64,000 bases of DNA from the NCBI RefSeq assembly GCF_024347515.1, contig NZ_AP025492.1, positions 3,286,001-3,350,000 of the forward strand. The letters are read 5' to 3'. Positions 11,538 through 20,565 of this stretch are shown here, one piece after another (position 1 is the stretch's first letter; each line of letters starts with the position of its first letter). The notes beneath the pieces are model-generated. The model did not search any database. It saw only the letters and a list, made by a program, of their open reading frames with translations, and was not told the DNA's origin. The stretch is from Vibrio gigantis. GTDB taxonomy: Bacteria > Pseudomonadota > Gammaproteobacteria > Enterobacterales > Vibrionaceae. Made by a program: the position numbers and the translations under genes.

Positions 11538-12719
11538 TTAACCCTCCCCTTCAGCAATAAAGCCTTGTGTCTTTTCAAACGCTTGCTTGAGGTCATCAAT
11601 CAAGTCTTCTGCATCTTCAAGACCAACAGAAAGACGCAGTAACTGTTGAGAAACACCCGCTTCTGCCAGCGCTTCTTCGCCCATTGCACGGTGAGTCATC
11701 GAAGCAGGGTGACAAATCAAGCTTTCCACACCACCCAGCGATTCCGCCAAAGAGAACAGCTCTAACTTATCAACAAAGTATTTAAGCGCCTCGAATGAGC
11801 CCGCAAACTCAAAGCTCAGCATTGAACCAAAGCCAGACTGCTGCTTCTTCGCGATATCATGACCCGGATGTTCAGGAAGGCTTGGGTGGTAAATCGTGCC
11901 GACGAGCTCTTGCTGCTGCAGAGACGCCAGAATTTCGCGTGAGCTTTCTTCGTGAACTCGCATACGCGCACCTAGCGTACGAATACCACGTAGAGTCATG
12001 TAGCTATCAAATGGTGTGCCGGTCGCACCAATACAGTTGCCCCACCATGCTAGCTCTTCAGCGTGCTCTTCAGTTTTCGTGACGACAACGCCACCAATAA
12101 CGTCCGAGTGTCCGTTGATGTACTTGGTGGTTGAGTGGATAACAAAATCCGCACCCAGTTCTAAAGGCTTTTGGAACACTGGAGTCAAAAACGTGTTATC
12201 GACAGCAACCAGAGCACCAACCTCTTTCGCTTTACGGCAAGTTTCTGCAATATCAACCACACGAACCAAAGGATTCGATGGTGTTTCAATTAAGATCAAC
12301 TTTGGCTTAAGCGCGATCGCCGCATCCAGCGCCGCTTGATCCGATTGATCAACGAACAGAACTTTAAAGTCACCTTTGAGTGAGCGAGTGTTAAACAGAC
12401 GGTAAGTACCGCCGTAGCAGTCGTGTGGTGCGATAATAAGATCATCGCCGCCTAGGAAAGCAGAAACCCATAAGTTAAGCGCCGAAGTACCACAATTAGT
12501 GACAACCGCGCCTTTACCCGATTCAAGCTCAAACAGTGCCGTTTCTAATAAACCGCGATTTGGGTTACCAGAACGGGTGTAATCGTACTTTGGCACTTCA
12601 CCAAAAGCGGGAAACCCATAGTTAGTCGAAAGATAAATAGGTGGGACAACGGCATGGTGTTGCGTGTCTGACTCGATACCAGTACGTACTGCGATGGTTG
12701 CTGGCTTCCGGCTGCTCAT
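11538..12719 (-). CDS. metB: cystathionine gamma-synthase
   Basis: PLP enzyme that condenses an activated homoserine with cysteine to cystathionine, the committed trans-sulfuration step to methionine. The chosen ATG at 12719 gives MSSRKPATIAVRTG, 393 residues, with an AAGGAAG ribosome site; a longer frame to 12755 adds 12 residues unlike the family. Seen: the PLP-lysine motif STTKYINGHSDVIGG near residue 200, YDYTRSGNPNR near 55, and the C-terminal SLGGVESLICHPA. It overlaps none of metL but leaves only a 2-base gap, so the pair forms metBL as in E. coli. Confidence 0.95.
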   Translation of the reverse strand: MSSRKPATIAVRTGIESDTQHHAVVPPIYLSTNYGFPAFGEVPKYDYTRSGNPNRGLLETALFELESGKGAVVTNCGTSALNLWVSAFLGGDDLIIAPHDCYGGTYRLFNTRSLKGDFKVLFVDQSDQAALDAAIALKPKLILIETPSNPLVRVVDIAETCRKAKEVGALVAVDNTFLTPVFQKPLELGADFVIHSTTKYINGHSDVIGGVVVTKTEEHAEELAWWGNCIGATGTPFDSYMTLRGIRTLGARMRVHEESSREILASLQQQELVGTIYHPSLPEHPGHDIAKKQQSGFGSMLSFEFAGSFEALKYFVDKLELFSLAESLGGVESLICHPASMTHRAMGEEALAEAGVSQQLLRLSVGLEDAEDLIDDLKQAFEKTQGFIAEGEG

Positions 12720-12820
12720 AGGTGCTTCCTTACAAGTTTTGCGTCTGAGAATCACAGCTGCTTGTCGGCATTTTGCGGCTGTGTTAGATATATGTTATTC
12801 ACTTTACTTTCATAAACGTG

Positions 12821-12852
12821 AGACGTCAACACTTCTAGACGTCCATATGTCT
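12821..12852. promoter_or_regulatory. four tandem MetJ boxes between metB and metJ
   Basis: Abutting 8-base units AGACGTCA (7/8), ACACTTCT (6/8), AGACGTCC (7/8) and ATATGTCT (6/8) against AGACGTCT. The array sits between the divergent starts at 12719 and 12928 and is placed to repress metBL and autoregulate metJ. Confidence 0.9.
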
Positions 12853-12927
12853 TTGCTTATGGCGGTAAATCCCGCTAAAATCACCACTATTAATTTATTC
12901 TAACAACTAAAGTGATGAAGGTACGCA

Positions 12928-13248
12928 ATGGCCGACTGGAATGGTGAATACATAAGCCCATATGCTGAGCATGGAAAGAAAAGCGAACAAGTAAAGAAGA
13001 TTACAGTTTCTATCCCTCTAAAAGTGTTAAAGGTTCTAACTGACGAGCGTACTCGCCGCCAGATTAACAACCTACGCCATGCAACAAACAGTGAGCTACT
13101 GTGCGAAGCCTTTCTACATGCGTACACAGGCCAACCACTACCAACGGATGAAGACCTTCGTAAAGACCGTCCTGACGATATCCCTGCTGAAGTGAAAAAG
13201 CTGATGACAGAAATGGGCATCGAGTTCGAAGCGTTTGACGAAGAATAA
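12928..13248 (+). CDS. metJ: methionine repressor MetJ
   Basis: Ribbon-helix-helix repressor that uses S-adenosylmethionine as corepressor. The 106-residue protein begins [20 protein letters not shown] and is nearly collinear with E. coli MetJ (105 residues): the DNA-binding beta strand [15 protein letters not shown] at about 23-37 and the helix pair [30 protein letters not shown]. Divergent from metBL with four met boxes between them, the classical arrangement. A strong bidirectional terminator follows. Confidence 0.98.
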   Translation: MADWNGEYISPYAEHGKKSEQVKKITVSIPLKVLKVLTDERTRRQINNLRHATNSELLCEAFLHAYTGQPLPTDEDLRKDRPDDIPAEVKKLMTEMGIEFEAFDEE

Positions 13249-13351
13249 AAACAACTCAGTCACTGCCTTCATTATTGATTCGCTCTAGCTGAACCCTATT
13301 TATCACACCGCGCATTGTTTTTTATGACTGCGCTGTGAATGATAGACATAA

Positions 13352-13381
13352 AAAAACCGACTCCAGATGAGTCGGTTTTTT
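13352..13381. terminator. bidirectional terminator between metJ and the malic enzyme gene
   Basis: Perfect 12-base-pair stem AAAAACCGACTC / GAGTCGGTTTTT with a 5-base loop, A-run and T-run. Confidence 0.9.
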
Positions 13382-13455
13382 ATTATTCTTTTCGTCTCGA
13401 TAACGAAACGACGATACCAGAAGATTATGTCATCCAGTCTCTATGCCATATGCTT

Positions 13456-14745
13456 CTATGCCATGTAGTTAGCAGGCATCTCGATACGAGCTACGCCAGA
13501 TTCAACAGCCGCTTCTGCTACTGCTTTTGCTACGCGAGGAAGTAGACGTGGGTCCATTGGCTTAGGAATGATGTAACCCTTACCGAACTCCAGTGCAGTC
13601 TCGCCCGCAGCTGCTAGTACTTCAGCTGGAACTTCTTCTTTCGCCAGTTCACGAATCGCTTTAACCGCCGCTAGCTTCATTTCGTCATTGATTTCGCTCG
13701 CACGCACGTCTAGTGCACCACGGAAAATGAATGGGAAACAAAGTACGTTGTTTACTTGGTTAGGGTAATCACTGCGGCCTGTACCCATGATAAGGTCAGA
13801 ACGAACTTCGTGAGCAAGCTCTGGCTTGATCTCTGGATCTGGGTTTGAACATGCAAACACAACTGGCTTATCAGCCATCAGCGTTAGAGCTTCTGCTGGA
13901 AGCAGGTTAGGACCCGATACACCCAAGAACAGGTCAGCGCCTTCGATAACATCTTCAAGCGTACGCTTATCGGTATTGTTTGCGAACAGCTCTTTGTATT
14001 CGTTTAGGTCATCACGACGAGTGTGGATCACACCTTTACGGTCAAGCATGTAGATTTTTTCACGCTGAGCGCCACACTTAATCAGTAGTTCCATACAAGC
14101 AACCGCAGCTGCGCCAGCACCTAAACAAACGATCTTACACTCTTCAAGTTTCTTACCTTGAAGTTCGATCGCGTTCAGCATACCCGCTGCTGTCACAATC
14201 GCAGTACCGTGTTGGTCATCGTGGAATACCGGAACATCACAACGTTCAATCAAGCGACGTTCAATCTCAAAACAGTCTGGTGCTTTGATGTCTTCCAGGT
14301 TAATACCGCCGAATGTATCTGCGATATTCGCAACCGTATCAACGAACTCATCGATTGTGCGGTGTTTTACTTCAATATCGATAGAATCTAAACCAGCAAA
14401 ACGCTTAAACAGGAGCGCTTTACCTTCCATAACAGGTTTAGAAGCAATAGGACCAAGGTTACCTAGGCCAAGAATCGCTGTACCGTTAGAGATAACTGCA
14501 ACCATGTTGCCTTTACCTGTGTACTTATAAACGTTATCGACGTTCTGTGCGATCTCGCGAACAGGCTCGGCTACGCCTGGGCTGTATGCAAGTGCTAGGT
14601 CTTCTGCAGAGTTTGCAGGCTTCGTCAGTTCTACGGCAATTTTGCCAGGAATTGGGAACTCATGGTAATCAAGAGCTTGCTGACGGAATTGTTCTTGAGG
14701 CGATAATTCTTGAGAGGATTGATCTTGGCGGCTGTCTTCAGACAT
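13456..14745 (-). CDS. NAD(P)-dependent malic enzyme, single-domain form
   Basis: Oxidatively decarboxylates malate to pyruvate and CO2, making NAD(P)H. The 429-residue protein has a malic domain ([16 protein letters not shown] with the catalytic Tyr; [38 protein letters not shown]) and an NAD-binding domain with [16 protein letters not shown] near residue 200 and [10 protein letters not shown]. coli MaeB has an extra phosphotransacetylase-like C-terminal domain; here the protein ends soon after the NAD domain, so this is the short type common in vibrios. Cofactor preference cannot be read with confidence. The first 20 residues are Ser/Gln rich and poorly conserved. Confidence 0.92.
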   Translation of the reverse strand: MSEDSRQDQSSQELSPQEQFRQQALDYHEFPIPGKIAVELTKPANSAEDLALAYSPGVAEPVREIAQNVDNVYKYTGKGNMVAVISNGTAILGLGNLGPIASKPVMEGKALLFKRFAGLDSIDIEVKHRTIDEFVDTVANIADTFGGINLEDIKAPDCFEIERRLIERCDVPVFHDDQHGTAIVTAAGMLNAIELQGKKLEECKIVCLGAGAAAVACMELLIKCGAQREKIYMLDRKGVIHTRRDDLNEYKELFANNTDKRTLEDVIEGADLFLGVSGPNLLPAEALTLMADKPVVFACSNPDPEIKPELAHEVRSDLIMGTGRSDYPNQVNNVLCFPFIFRGALDVRASEINDEMKLAAVKAIRELAKEEVPAEVLAAAGETALEFGKGYIIPKPMDPRLLPRVAKAVAEAAVESGVARIEMPANYMA

Positions 14746-15078
14746 AGGTGTAGGTTCCTAGGATATTATTATTTGGGGGATCTTGTTCATGTTAATGGAT
14801 GTACTTCAAAGTTCCTAGGTGGTAAAAGCCTCTGTCTCATGAAAAAACGAGATTTCACTACTAATAAGACCAGTGAGCAGTTGAAATTACTGTCGCCTGT
14901 TGAACTTTCGAACGGAATTTTAGTGGCGAGAGATAAGCAAGGAGTTGCTCTACAATAGAAAGAGAAAAAAGTTATCGTTAGGCGGGATTGAAACTTGAAT
15001 GAAAGTCAGTGCTTTCTCAGATAGCAGGCAACCAAAAAGGACACCGAAGTGTCCTTTTTCATGTCTAAATAGCGAGAA
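14746..15078. other. intergenic region between malic enzyme and rpmE genes
   Basis: Holds the leftward promoter region of the malic enzyme gene (14746-14850) and the rpmE terminator (15034-15059). A 39-codon frame 14839-14958 (MKKRDFTTNKTSEQ...) with a poor ribosome site is the only ORF worth noting; I do not call it a gene. Confidence 0.5.
15034..15059. terminator. terminator after rpmE
   Basis: Perfect stem AAAAAGGACAC / GTGTCCTTTTT with loop CGAA. On the minus strand it follows the rpmE stop by 20 bases and ends in a T-run. Confidence 0.9.
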
Positions 15079-15297
15079 TTACTTCTTGCTAGAAAGAGCA
15101 CCGAAACGCTTGTTGAAGCGATCAACACGGCCGCCCGTATCTACGATACGTTGCTTACCAGTGTAGAACGGGTGACATTTGTCACATACGTCTAGGTGGA
15201 TTGATTCTTTTGCTAGCGTTGAGTTGAACTCAAATGTGTTGCCGCAAGAACAAGTAGCAGTAACTGCTTTGTATTCTGGGTGGATACCAACTTTCAT
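15079..15297 (-). CDS. rpmE: 50S ribosomal protein L31, zinc-binding form
   Basis: Component of the large ribosomal subunit bridging to the 30S head. The 72-residue protein keeps the four zinc cysteines: CSC at 16-18 and CDKC at 38-41, followed by HPFYTGKQ and [11 protein letters not shown], the L31 signature. This is the zinc-containing paralogue, the one usually replaced by a cysteine-free L31 when zinc is scarce (known); no such paralogue is in the window. It is divergent from priA. Confidence 0.98.
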   Translation of the reverse strand: MKVGIHPEYKAVTATCSCGNTFEFNSTLAKESIHLDVCDKCHPFYTGKQRIVDTGGRVDRFNKRFGALSSKK

Positions 15298-15626
15298 GGG
15301 AAAACCTCAATTAGGCCGTGTCGCCATCCGATTCTAAGCCGGACACCACACGTTGTTAAAAAATAAATAAAGACACCGCTGCACCACGAATCGCGATAAA
15401 GCCATACCTTTAAGGCGCAGTATAGTAATGAATCTATAAGACAGGATCAACTGATTTGATACATTTTTCACCAATAGTATTTTTCTCTCCCTTATCAGCT
15501 TGATATTTCGGGCTTCCATTGCCGTCATTAGTTAACTCACGACGCTCATCCAAACTGCTTCTCGAATTTAAGCGCCTTATCCATTAGACTGTTCGCTCTC
15601 GTCAACTCAGATAAAGCCATCCCTTT
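15298..15626. other. rpmE-priA divergent intergenic region
   Basis: No gene seen. On the minus strand a TATACT hexamer (15421-15426 region) is a plausible -10 element for rpmE. The half towards priA has no clear motif that I can support. Confidence 0.4.
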
Positions 15627-17828
15627 ATGCGTCCAATGATTGCCCGCGTGGCACTGCCTGTTCCACTCGACAAGCAGTTCGATTACAAGATTCCTAGCCA
15701 CCTATTCCCAATTATTGGTGGACGAGTCTCTGTGCCTTTTGGACGACAAACCTTAACCGGTATTGTAACGGCTCTGGTTAACGAATCAGAATTCGATCTA
15801 GACAAACTCAAACCCATTAAAGCCCTATTAGATAATCAGCCAGTTTGGCCGGAATCTGTCTATTCACTATTAATGTGGTGCAGTCAGTTTTATCAGTACC
15901 CACTTGGCGAAACCTTTGCTAACGCCCTACCAAGCGCTTTACGTAAAGGCAAAGCCGCAGACTTCGCAACTTTGGTTGAGTGGCAGTTAACGCCATCAGG
16001 CAGAGACCAGCTGATGCAGGGCTTTGGTCGCGCGGTCAAACAAGCCAAAGTAATGCACATGCTTGAGCACGGCCCAGTTCCTCATCAAGAGTTCATTGAT
16101 GAAGAGGTTGGCAGCGCAGTCCTCAAGACGTTAGAAGAGAAAGGCTGGATTGAATCGGTAGAGAAGAAGCCGAAACGTCAGCCGTGGCCAGTGGATCTTG
16201 AAAACGACCAAGACAAACCTAAGCTCAATGCTGAGCAAGCTATTGCGATTGCGACCGTAAATAGCCAGACCGCCTTTGGTTGTTTCCTGTTAGAGGGCGT
16301 TACTGGCTCAGGTAAGACTGAAGTTTACCTGAATATGATCAAACCGATTCTCGACCAAGGTAAACAAGCGTTAGTGTTAGTGCCCGAGATTGGCCTAACC
16401 CCTCAAACGATTAATCGCTTTAAGCGACGCTTCAATGTACCTGTTGAGGTTATCCACTCCGGTCTCAACGATTCAGAGCGCCTAAATGCGTGGCTCTCGG
16501 CTCGCGATAAGATAGCAGGCATAGTGATTGGTACCCGTTCAGCTCTGTTCACGCCATTTGCAGACTTGGGCATTATCATTGTCGATGAAGAACACGATGC
16601 CTCTTACAAACAGCAAGATAGTCTGCGCTACCACGCTCGCGATGTGGCTATCATGCGTGCTCATAAAGCGCAGATCCCGGTTGTGTTAGGCTCGGCGACT
16701 CCGGCCTTTGAAACTCTGCACAACGCTCAGATAGGCAAATACAGTTATCTTACTCTTACTTCACGTGCAGGTGTCGCACTGCCGACCACCAATAAGGTGT
16801 TGGATGTTAAGGGTGAATATTTAGAAAGTGGCTTGTCTGCGTCGTTGATTGCAGAAATGCAAAGACACCTCAAAGCAGGTAACCAAGTGATGCTGTTTCT
16901 CAATCGTCGTGGATTCTCTCCCGCATTGATGTGTCACGATTGTGGCTGGACAGCCGAATGTAAACGTTGTGATGCTTACTACACCTATCACCAATACAGC
17001 AATGAAATGCGCTGCCACCACTGCGGTTCCCAGCAGCATATAGTGCACAATTGCCAAGGTTGTGGTTCAGCGAACTTAGTAACGGTAGGTGTCGGTACCG
17101 AGCAATTAGAAGCTCAACTTGGCCAATTATTCCCTGAATACAAAACCATTCGCATTGACCGCGACAGCACCCGCCGTAAAGGCAGCTTAGAAAGCGCACT
17201 AGAGTCGATTCGTAAAGGTGAATACCAAATTTTAATCGGCACACAGATGCTCGCTAAGGGCCACCACTTCCCTGACGTGACACTTGTGGCGTTATTGGAT
17301 GTCGATGGCTCTTTATATAGTAGTGACTTCCGAGCGTCTGAACGTCTTGCCCAACTATTCATCCAAGTAGCAGGACGCGCAGGGCGAGCAAGTAAGCCCG
17401 GAGAGGTGATCTTACAAACTCACCATCCAGAACATGGGTTACTGCAAGCCTTGCTTCACAAAGACTACAACCACTTTGCTCAGACCGCACTGGCAGAGCG
17501 TAAGCAGGCAATGTTACCGCCTTATACCTTTATGACTCTGTTTAGAGCAGAAGCGAATGACACACGCTTGGTGGAAGAGTTCTTGCGTCAGGTTCGTCAT
17601 ACACTGGAGTCACACCCACTGTTTGACCAATATTGCATGGTGTTAGGGCCAACCCCTGCACCACTGGCGAAGCGAGCGGGTAAATCTCGCTGGCAATTGA
17701 TTTTACAAACACAGACTCGTTCATTAATGCAGAAGCTATTAATGAGCGCTAAGCCGGCAATTAATATGTTACCCGCCGCGAAAAAAGTTCGTTGGTCACT
17801 CGATATAGAGCCGCAAGATTTAAGCTAA
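15627..17828 (+). CDS. priA: primosomal protein N' (replication restart helicase)
   Basis: 3'-5' DNA helicase that recognises stalled forks and loads the primosome. The 733-residue protein has an N-terminal 3'-DNA-binding domain (ARVALPVPLDKQFDY), Walker A GVTGSGKTEVY at about 223, a DEEH box (VDEEHDASYKQ) near 318, a zinc-binding insert with eight cysteines (CHDCGW, CKRC, CHHC, CQGC) at about 435-480, and helicase motifs GTQMLAKGHHFPDV and QVAGRAGR. All elements are intact. It heads the conserved gene order priA-cytR-ftsN-hslVU. Confidence 0.97.
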   Translation: MRPMIARVALPVPLDKQFDYKIPSHLFPIIGGRVSVPFGRQTLTGIVTALVNESEFDLDKLKPIKALLDNQPVWPESVYSLLMWCSQFYQYPLGETFANALPSALRKGKAADFATLVEWQLTPSGRDQLMQGFGRAVKQAKVMHMLEHGPVPHQEFIDEEVGSAVLKTLEEKGWIESVEKKPKRQPWPVDLENDQDKPKLNAEQAIAIATVNSQTAFGCFLLEGVTGSGKTEVYLNMIKPILDQGKQALVLVPEIGLTPQTINRFKRRFNVPVEVIHSGLNDSERLNAWLSARDKIAGIVIGTRSALFTPFADLGIIIVDEEHDASYKQQDSLRYHARDVAIMRAHKAQIPVVLGSATPAFETLHNAQIGKYSYLTLTSRAGVALPTTNKVLDVKGEYLESGLSASLIAEMQRHLKAGNQVMLFLNRRGFSPALMCHDCGWTAECKRCDAYYTYHQYSNEMRCHHCGSQQHIVHNCQGCGSANLVTVGVGTEQLEAQLGQLFPEYKTIRIDRDSTRRKGSLESALESIRKGEYQILIGTQMLAKGHHFPDVTLVALLDVDGSLYSSDFRASERLAQLFIQVAGRAGRASKPGEVILQTHHPEHGLLQALLHKDYNHFAQTALAERKQAMLPPYTFMTLFRAEANDTRLVEEFLRQVRHTLESHPLFDQYCMVLGPTPAPLAKRAGKSRWQLILQTQTRSLMQKLLMSAKPAINMLPAAKKVRWSLDIEPQDLS

Positions 17829-18068
17829 ACCCCTTCGGGTTAAAACTAATGATAAGTTTGTTCACAAATATTTCATATTTCTCGTGAGCAACTTCACACT
17901 AGTCATGTGATTTTTGTTAATCTAGCCGTAACTTTACACGGATTAAACGAATAAAATATTGCAATAAAAAAAGTGTTAGCAACACTTTCATAATATCTAT
18001 TCGATTACATTTATTATTCACGCCTTAGATACTTAGGCGATAAAGGAACTTAAAAGAGGGTTTAATTT

Positions 18069-19073
18069 ATGGCGACAATGAAGGATGTTGCCCAGCTAGC
18101 AGGCGTCTCAACAGCCACAGTATCACGTGCATTGATGAACCCTGAGAAAGTCTCAGTTTCAACTCGAAAACGAGTCGAAACAGCCGTACTTGAAGCTGGA
18201 TACTCACCCAATACATTAGCTAGAAACTTACGTCGCAACGAATCAAAAACCATCATCACTATCGTTCCTGATATCTGTGACCCTTATTTCGCCGAGATCA
18301 TTCGTGGTATCGAAGATGCCGCAGTAGAAAATGATTACCTTGTTCTACTGGGTGATAGCGGCCAGCAAAAGAAGCGCGAGTCTTCATTTGTTAACTTAGT
18401 TTTCACCAAACAAGCTGACGGCATGCTGCTGCTTGGCACTGACCATCCGTTTGATGTCAGCAAGCCTGAGCAAAAGAATTTACCGCCGATGGTAATGGCG
18501 TGTGAGTTTGCCCCTGAGCTTGAGCTGCCTACGGTACACATCGACAACCTGACCTCTGCATTCGAAGCGGTTAACTACCTCGCTCAGTTAGGTCATAAAC
18601 GTATCGCTCAAATTTCAGGACCAGTATCAGCAACGCTGTGTAAGTTCCGCCAACAAGGCTACCAACAAGCCCTGCGTCGTGCCGGAGTATCGATGAATCC
18701 AGCTTACAGCACAGTCGGCGACTTCACCTTTGAAGCGGGCGCTCAAGCGGTTCGCCAATTACTGGCACTTCCTGAACAGCCAACCGCTATTTTCTGTCAC
18801 AACGATGCGATGGCCATTGGTGCAATTCAAGAAGCGAAGAAGCTCGGCTTACGCGTTCCTCAAGACCTGTCGATTGTCGGCTTCGATGACATCCAATTCG
18901 CCCAATACTGCGATCCACCGCTAACCACCATATCTCAACCTCGTTACGAAATTGGACGTCAAGCGATGTTGATGATGCTAGATCTACTTAAAGGCAATGA
19001 TGTGCAAGCAGGTTCGCGTCTGCTTGAAGCTAAATTGGTCGTTCGAGGCAGTACAGCGCCACCTCGAATGTGA
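18069..19073 (+). CDS. cytR: LacI-family regulator CytR
   Basis: Represses nucleoside uptake and catabolism genes together with CRP and is released by cytidine (known for E. coli). The 334-residue protein has the LacI helix-turn-helix at its N-terminus (MKDVAQLAGVSTATVSRALM), hinge-helix region NTLARNLRRNESK, and a periplasmic-binding-protein-like effector domain. It is assigned as CytR rather than another LacI member mainly by its place between priA and ftsN and the strongly E. coli-like N-terminus. In vibrios CytR also affects competence and biofilm (known for V. cholerae). Upstream 240 bases hold its promoter. Confidence 0.9.
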   Translation: MATMKDVAQLAGVSTATVSRALMNPEKVSVSTRKRVETAVLEAGYSPNTLARNLRRNESKTIITIVPDICDPYFAEIIRGIEDAAVENDYLVLLGDSGQQKKRESSFVNLVFTKQADGMLLLGTDHPFDVSKPEQKNLPPMVMACEFAPELELPTVHIDNLTSAFEAVNYLAQLGHKRIAQISGPVSATLCKFRQQGYQQALRRAGVSMNPAYSTVGDFTFEAGAQAVRQLLALPEQPTAIFCHNDAMAIGAIQEAKKLGLRVPQDLSIVGFDDIQFAQYCDPPLTTISQPRYEIGRQAMLMMLDLLKGNDVQAGSRLLEAKLVVRGSTAPPRM

Positions 19074-19195
19074 CCCTCAGAAATACCCTTATAAATCTGC
19101 GGCACATTTTGATGTGCCGCTTCCATTTCTGCACTATTATCCTCGCGCAATCTGGATTACCATGAGGACAGAATCAGCAACTATTGAAATGTCTT

Positions 19196-19735
19196 GTGGC
19201 TAATAGAGATTATGTAAAGCGCGGTCGTGGCACCAAAAAGCCGACCAAAAAACAAGCCCCTCGCCGTAAACCTTGGCGCAGTGGTCTTTTGGCGATCCTC
19301 CTTGCCGGTGGTTTTGGTTACGGACTTTACCTATTGAGTAATGATCCTGAGCCGCCAGCAGCAACTCCAGTGGTAACTAAACCCAAACCTAAGCCGAAAC
19401 CAGCAAAAGTGATTCCGCCGCCTCCTGAAGAGAAGTGGGACTACGTTGAAACGCTGCCAAGCCGAGAGGTTGAAGTAAAAGCCAAAGAGCAACAGATCTC
19501 TAAGATCCCTTACATCATGCAGTGTGGCGCTTACAAAACCTCGTCGCAGGCAGAAGCACGTAAGTTGGATATTGCCTTCCAAGGTATCTCGAGTGAGATC
19601 CGCAAGAAAGATGGCAGTAGCTGGTACCGCGTGGTTTTAGGGCCATACAAGTTGAAGCGTGACGCAGAACGCGATCGCCATAAGCTACAACGAGCGAAAA
19701 TCGAACCTTGTGCTATTTGGAAAGACACCGAATAG
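19196..19735 (+). CDS. ftsN: cell division protein FtsN
   Basis: Late divisome protein that triggers septal peptidoglycan synthesis. From a GTG at 19196 it reads VANRDYVKRGRGTKK, like the E. coli MAQRDYV start, giving 179 residues; the upstream ATG at 19184 adds four unconserved residues. The ribosome site is weak for either. Layout: basic cytoplasmic tail, one membrane helix (GLLAILLAGGFGYGLYLL, about 31-48), a Pro/Lys-rich periplasmic stretch, and a C-terminal SPOR domain (PYIMQCGAYKTSSQAEA ... WYRVVLGPY) that binds denuded glycan. It is shorter than E. coli FtsN (319) because the linker is reduced. Confidence 0.9.
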   Translation: MANRDYVKRGRGTKKPTKKQAPRRKPWRSGLLAILLAGGFGYGLYLLSNDPEPPAATPVVTKPKPKPKPAKVIPPPPEEKWDYVETLPSREVEVKAKEQQISKIPYIMQCGAYKTSSQAEARKLDIAFQGISSEIRKKDGSSWYRVVLGPYKLKRDAERDRHKLQRAKIEPCAIWKDTE

Positions 19736-19788
19736 TTTTAGATTCAGCGGCAGTCTCTGTCTTAGTAAAAGCCGAAAAACAAACACCG

Positions 19789-19817
19789 AAAGCCTCCCAT
19801 TGTGGAGGTTTTCTTTT
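19789..19817 (+). terminator. terminator after ftsN
   Basis: CCTCC pairs with GGAGG, extended by a G-T and three A-T pairs, followed by TTTTCTTTT. Confidence 0.7.
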
Positions 19818-19887
19818 ATCCCTCCCCCTTTAGCCAAATTTCCTTACAACTTCCGCCGATAAGTTGCGCGACATCACTCGACCTTCC

Positions 19888-19917
19888 TTGAATTATCCGA
19901 GCACCATCCTCATATAC
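19888..19917 (+). promoter_or_regulatory. sigma32-type heat-shock promoter of hslVU
   Basis: CTTGAA (19888-19893), a 15-base spacer, then CCTCATATA (19909-19917), one mismatch from the sigma32 -10 CCCCATnTA. It lies 42 bases upstream of the hslV start; hslVU is a heat-shock operon in E. coli (known). Confidence 0.75.
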
Positions 19918-19958
19918 TTTTTATACCCAAAGATAAGAAATATTAAGAGGCCCTACTC

Positions 19959-20507
19959 GTGACTACCATTGTATCTGTACGTCGTAATAATAAAGTCGTC
20001 ATCGCGGGTGATGGACAAGTATCTCTAGGCAATACTGTAATGAAGGGCAATGCCCGCAAAGTACGTCGCCTATACAACAACAAAGTACTGGCTGGTTTTG
20101 CTGGCGGTACCGCTGATGCTTTCACGCTATTCGAAAAATTTGAAAGCAAACTACAAATGCACCAAGGCCACCTAACCAAAGCTGCCGTTGAGCTGGCGAA
20201 GGATTGGCGTAGTGACCGTGCTCTACGTAAGTTAGAAGCACTGTTAGCAGTAGCGGATGAGACCGCTTCACTGATCATCACTGGTAACGGTGACGTAGTT
20301 CAACCTGAGAACGACCTGATTGCGATCGGTTCAGGCGGTAACTTCGCTCAAGCAGCCGCTACGGCACTATTAGAAAATACTGATTTAGATGCGCGTGAAA
20401 TCGCAGAAAAGTCGCTGAACATTGCGGGCGATATCTGTGTATTCACCAACCATCACCACACTATTGAAGAACTAGAAAGCACCGTTGAGCTGCCAAAGCC
20501 AGAGTAA
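19959..20507 (+). CDS. hslV: ATP-dependent protease subunit HslV
   Basis: Proteasome-like peptidase that degrades proteins unfolded by HslU. Translation starts at a GTG (19959) with AAGAGG eight bases upstream. After Met removal the N-terminal Thr of [10 protein letters not shown] is the catalytic nucleophile; [23 protein letters not shown] and the [15 protein letters not shown] segment are standard. At 182 residues it is a little longer than the E. coli enzyme (176) owing to its acidic C-terminal tail. It is 58 bases from hslU in one operon. Confidence 0.97.
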   Translation: MTTIVSVRRNNKVVIAGDGQVSLGNTVMKGNARKVRRLYNNKVLAGFAGGTADAFTLFEKFESKLQMHQGHLTKAAVELAKDWRSDRALRKLEALLAVADETASLIITGNGDVVQPENDLIAIGSGGNFAQAAATALLENTDLDAREIAEKSLNIAGDICVFTNHHHTIEELESTVELPKPE

Positions 20508-20565
20508 CGAGCGCTTCCATAAATAACGTTGTATTCAACAGTGATTAAAGAATTAAGGAAAAACC

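Noticed and set aside
14839..14958. 39-codon frame MKKRDFTTNKTSEQ... between malic enzyme and rpmE genes
   Set aside because: No clear ribosome binding site, no recognisable motif, and it lies in the control region of the leftward gene. Conservation would be needed to call it.
17828..17841. Small hairpin AACCC/GGGTT after priA as a terminator
   Set aside because: Only five pairs and followed by TAAAAC instead of a T-run.
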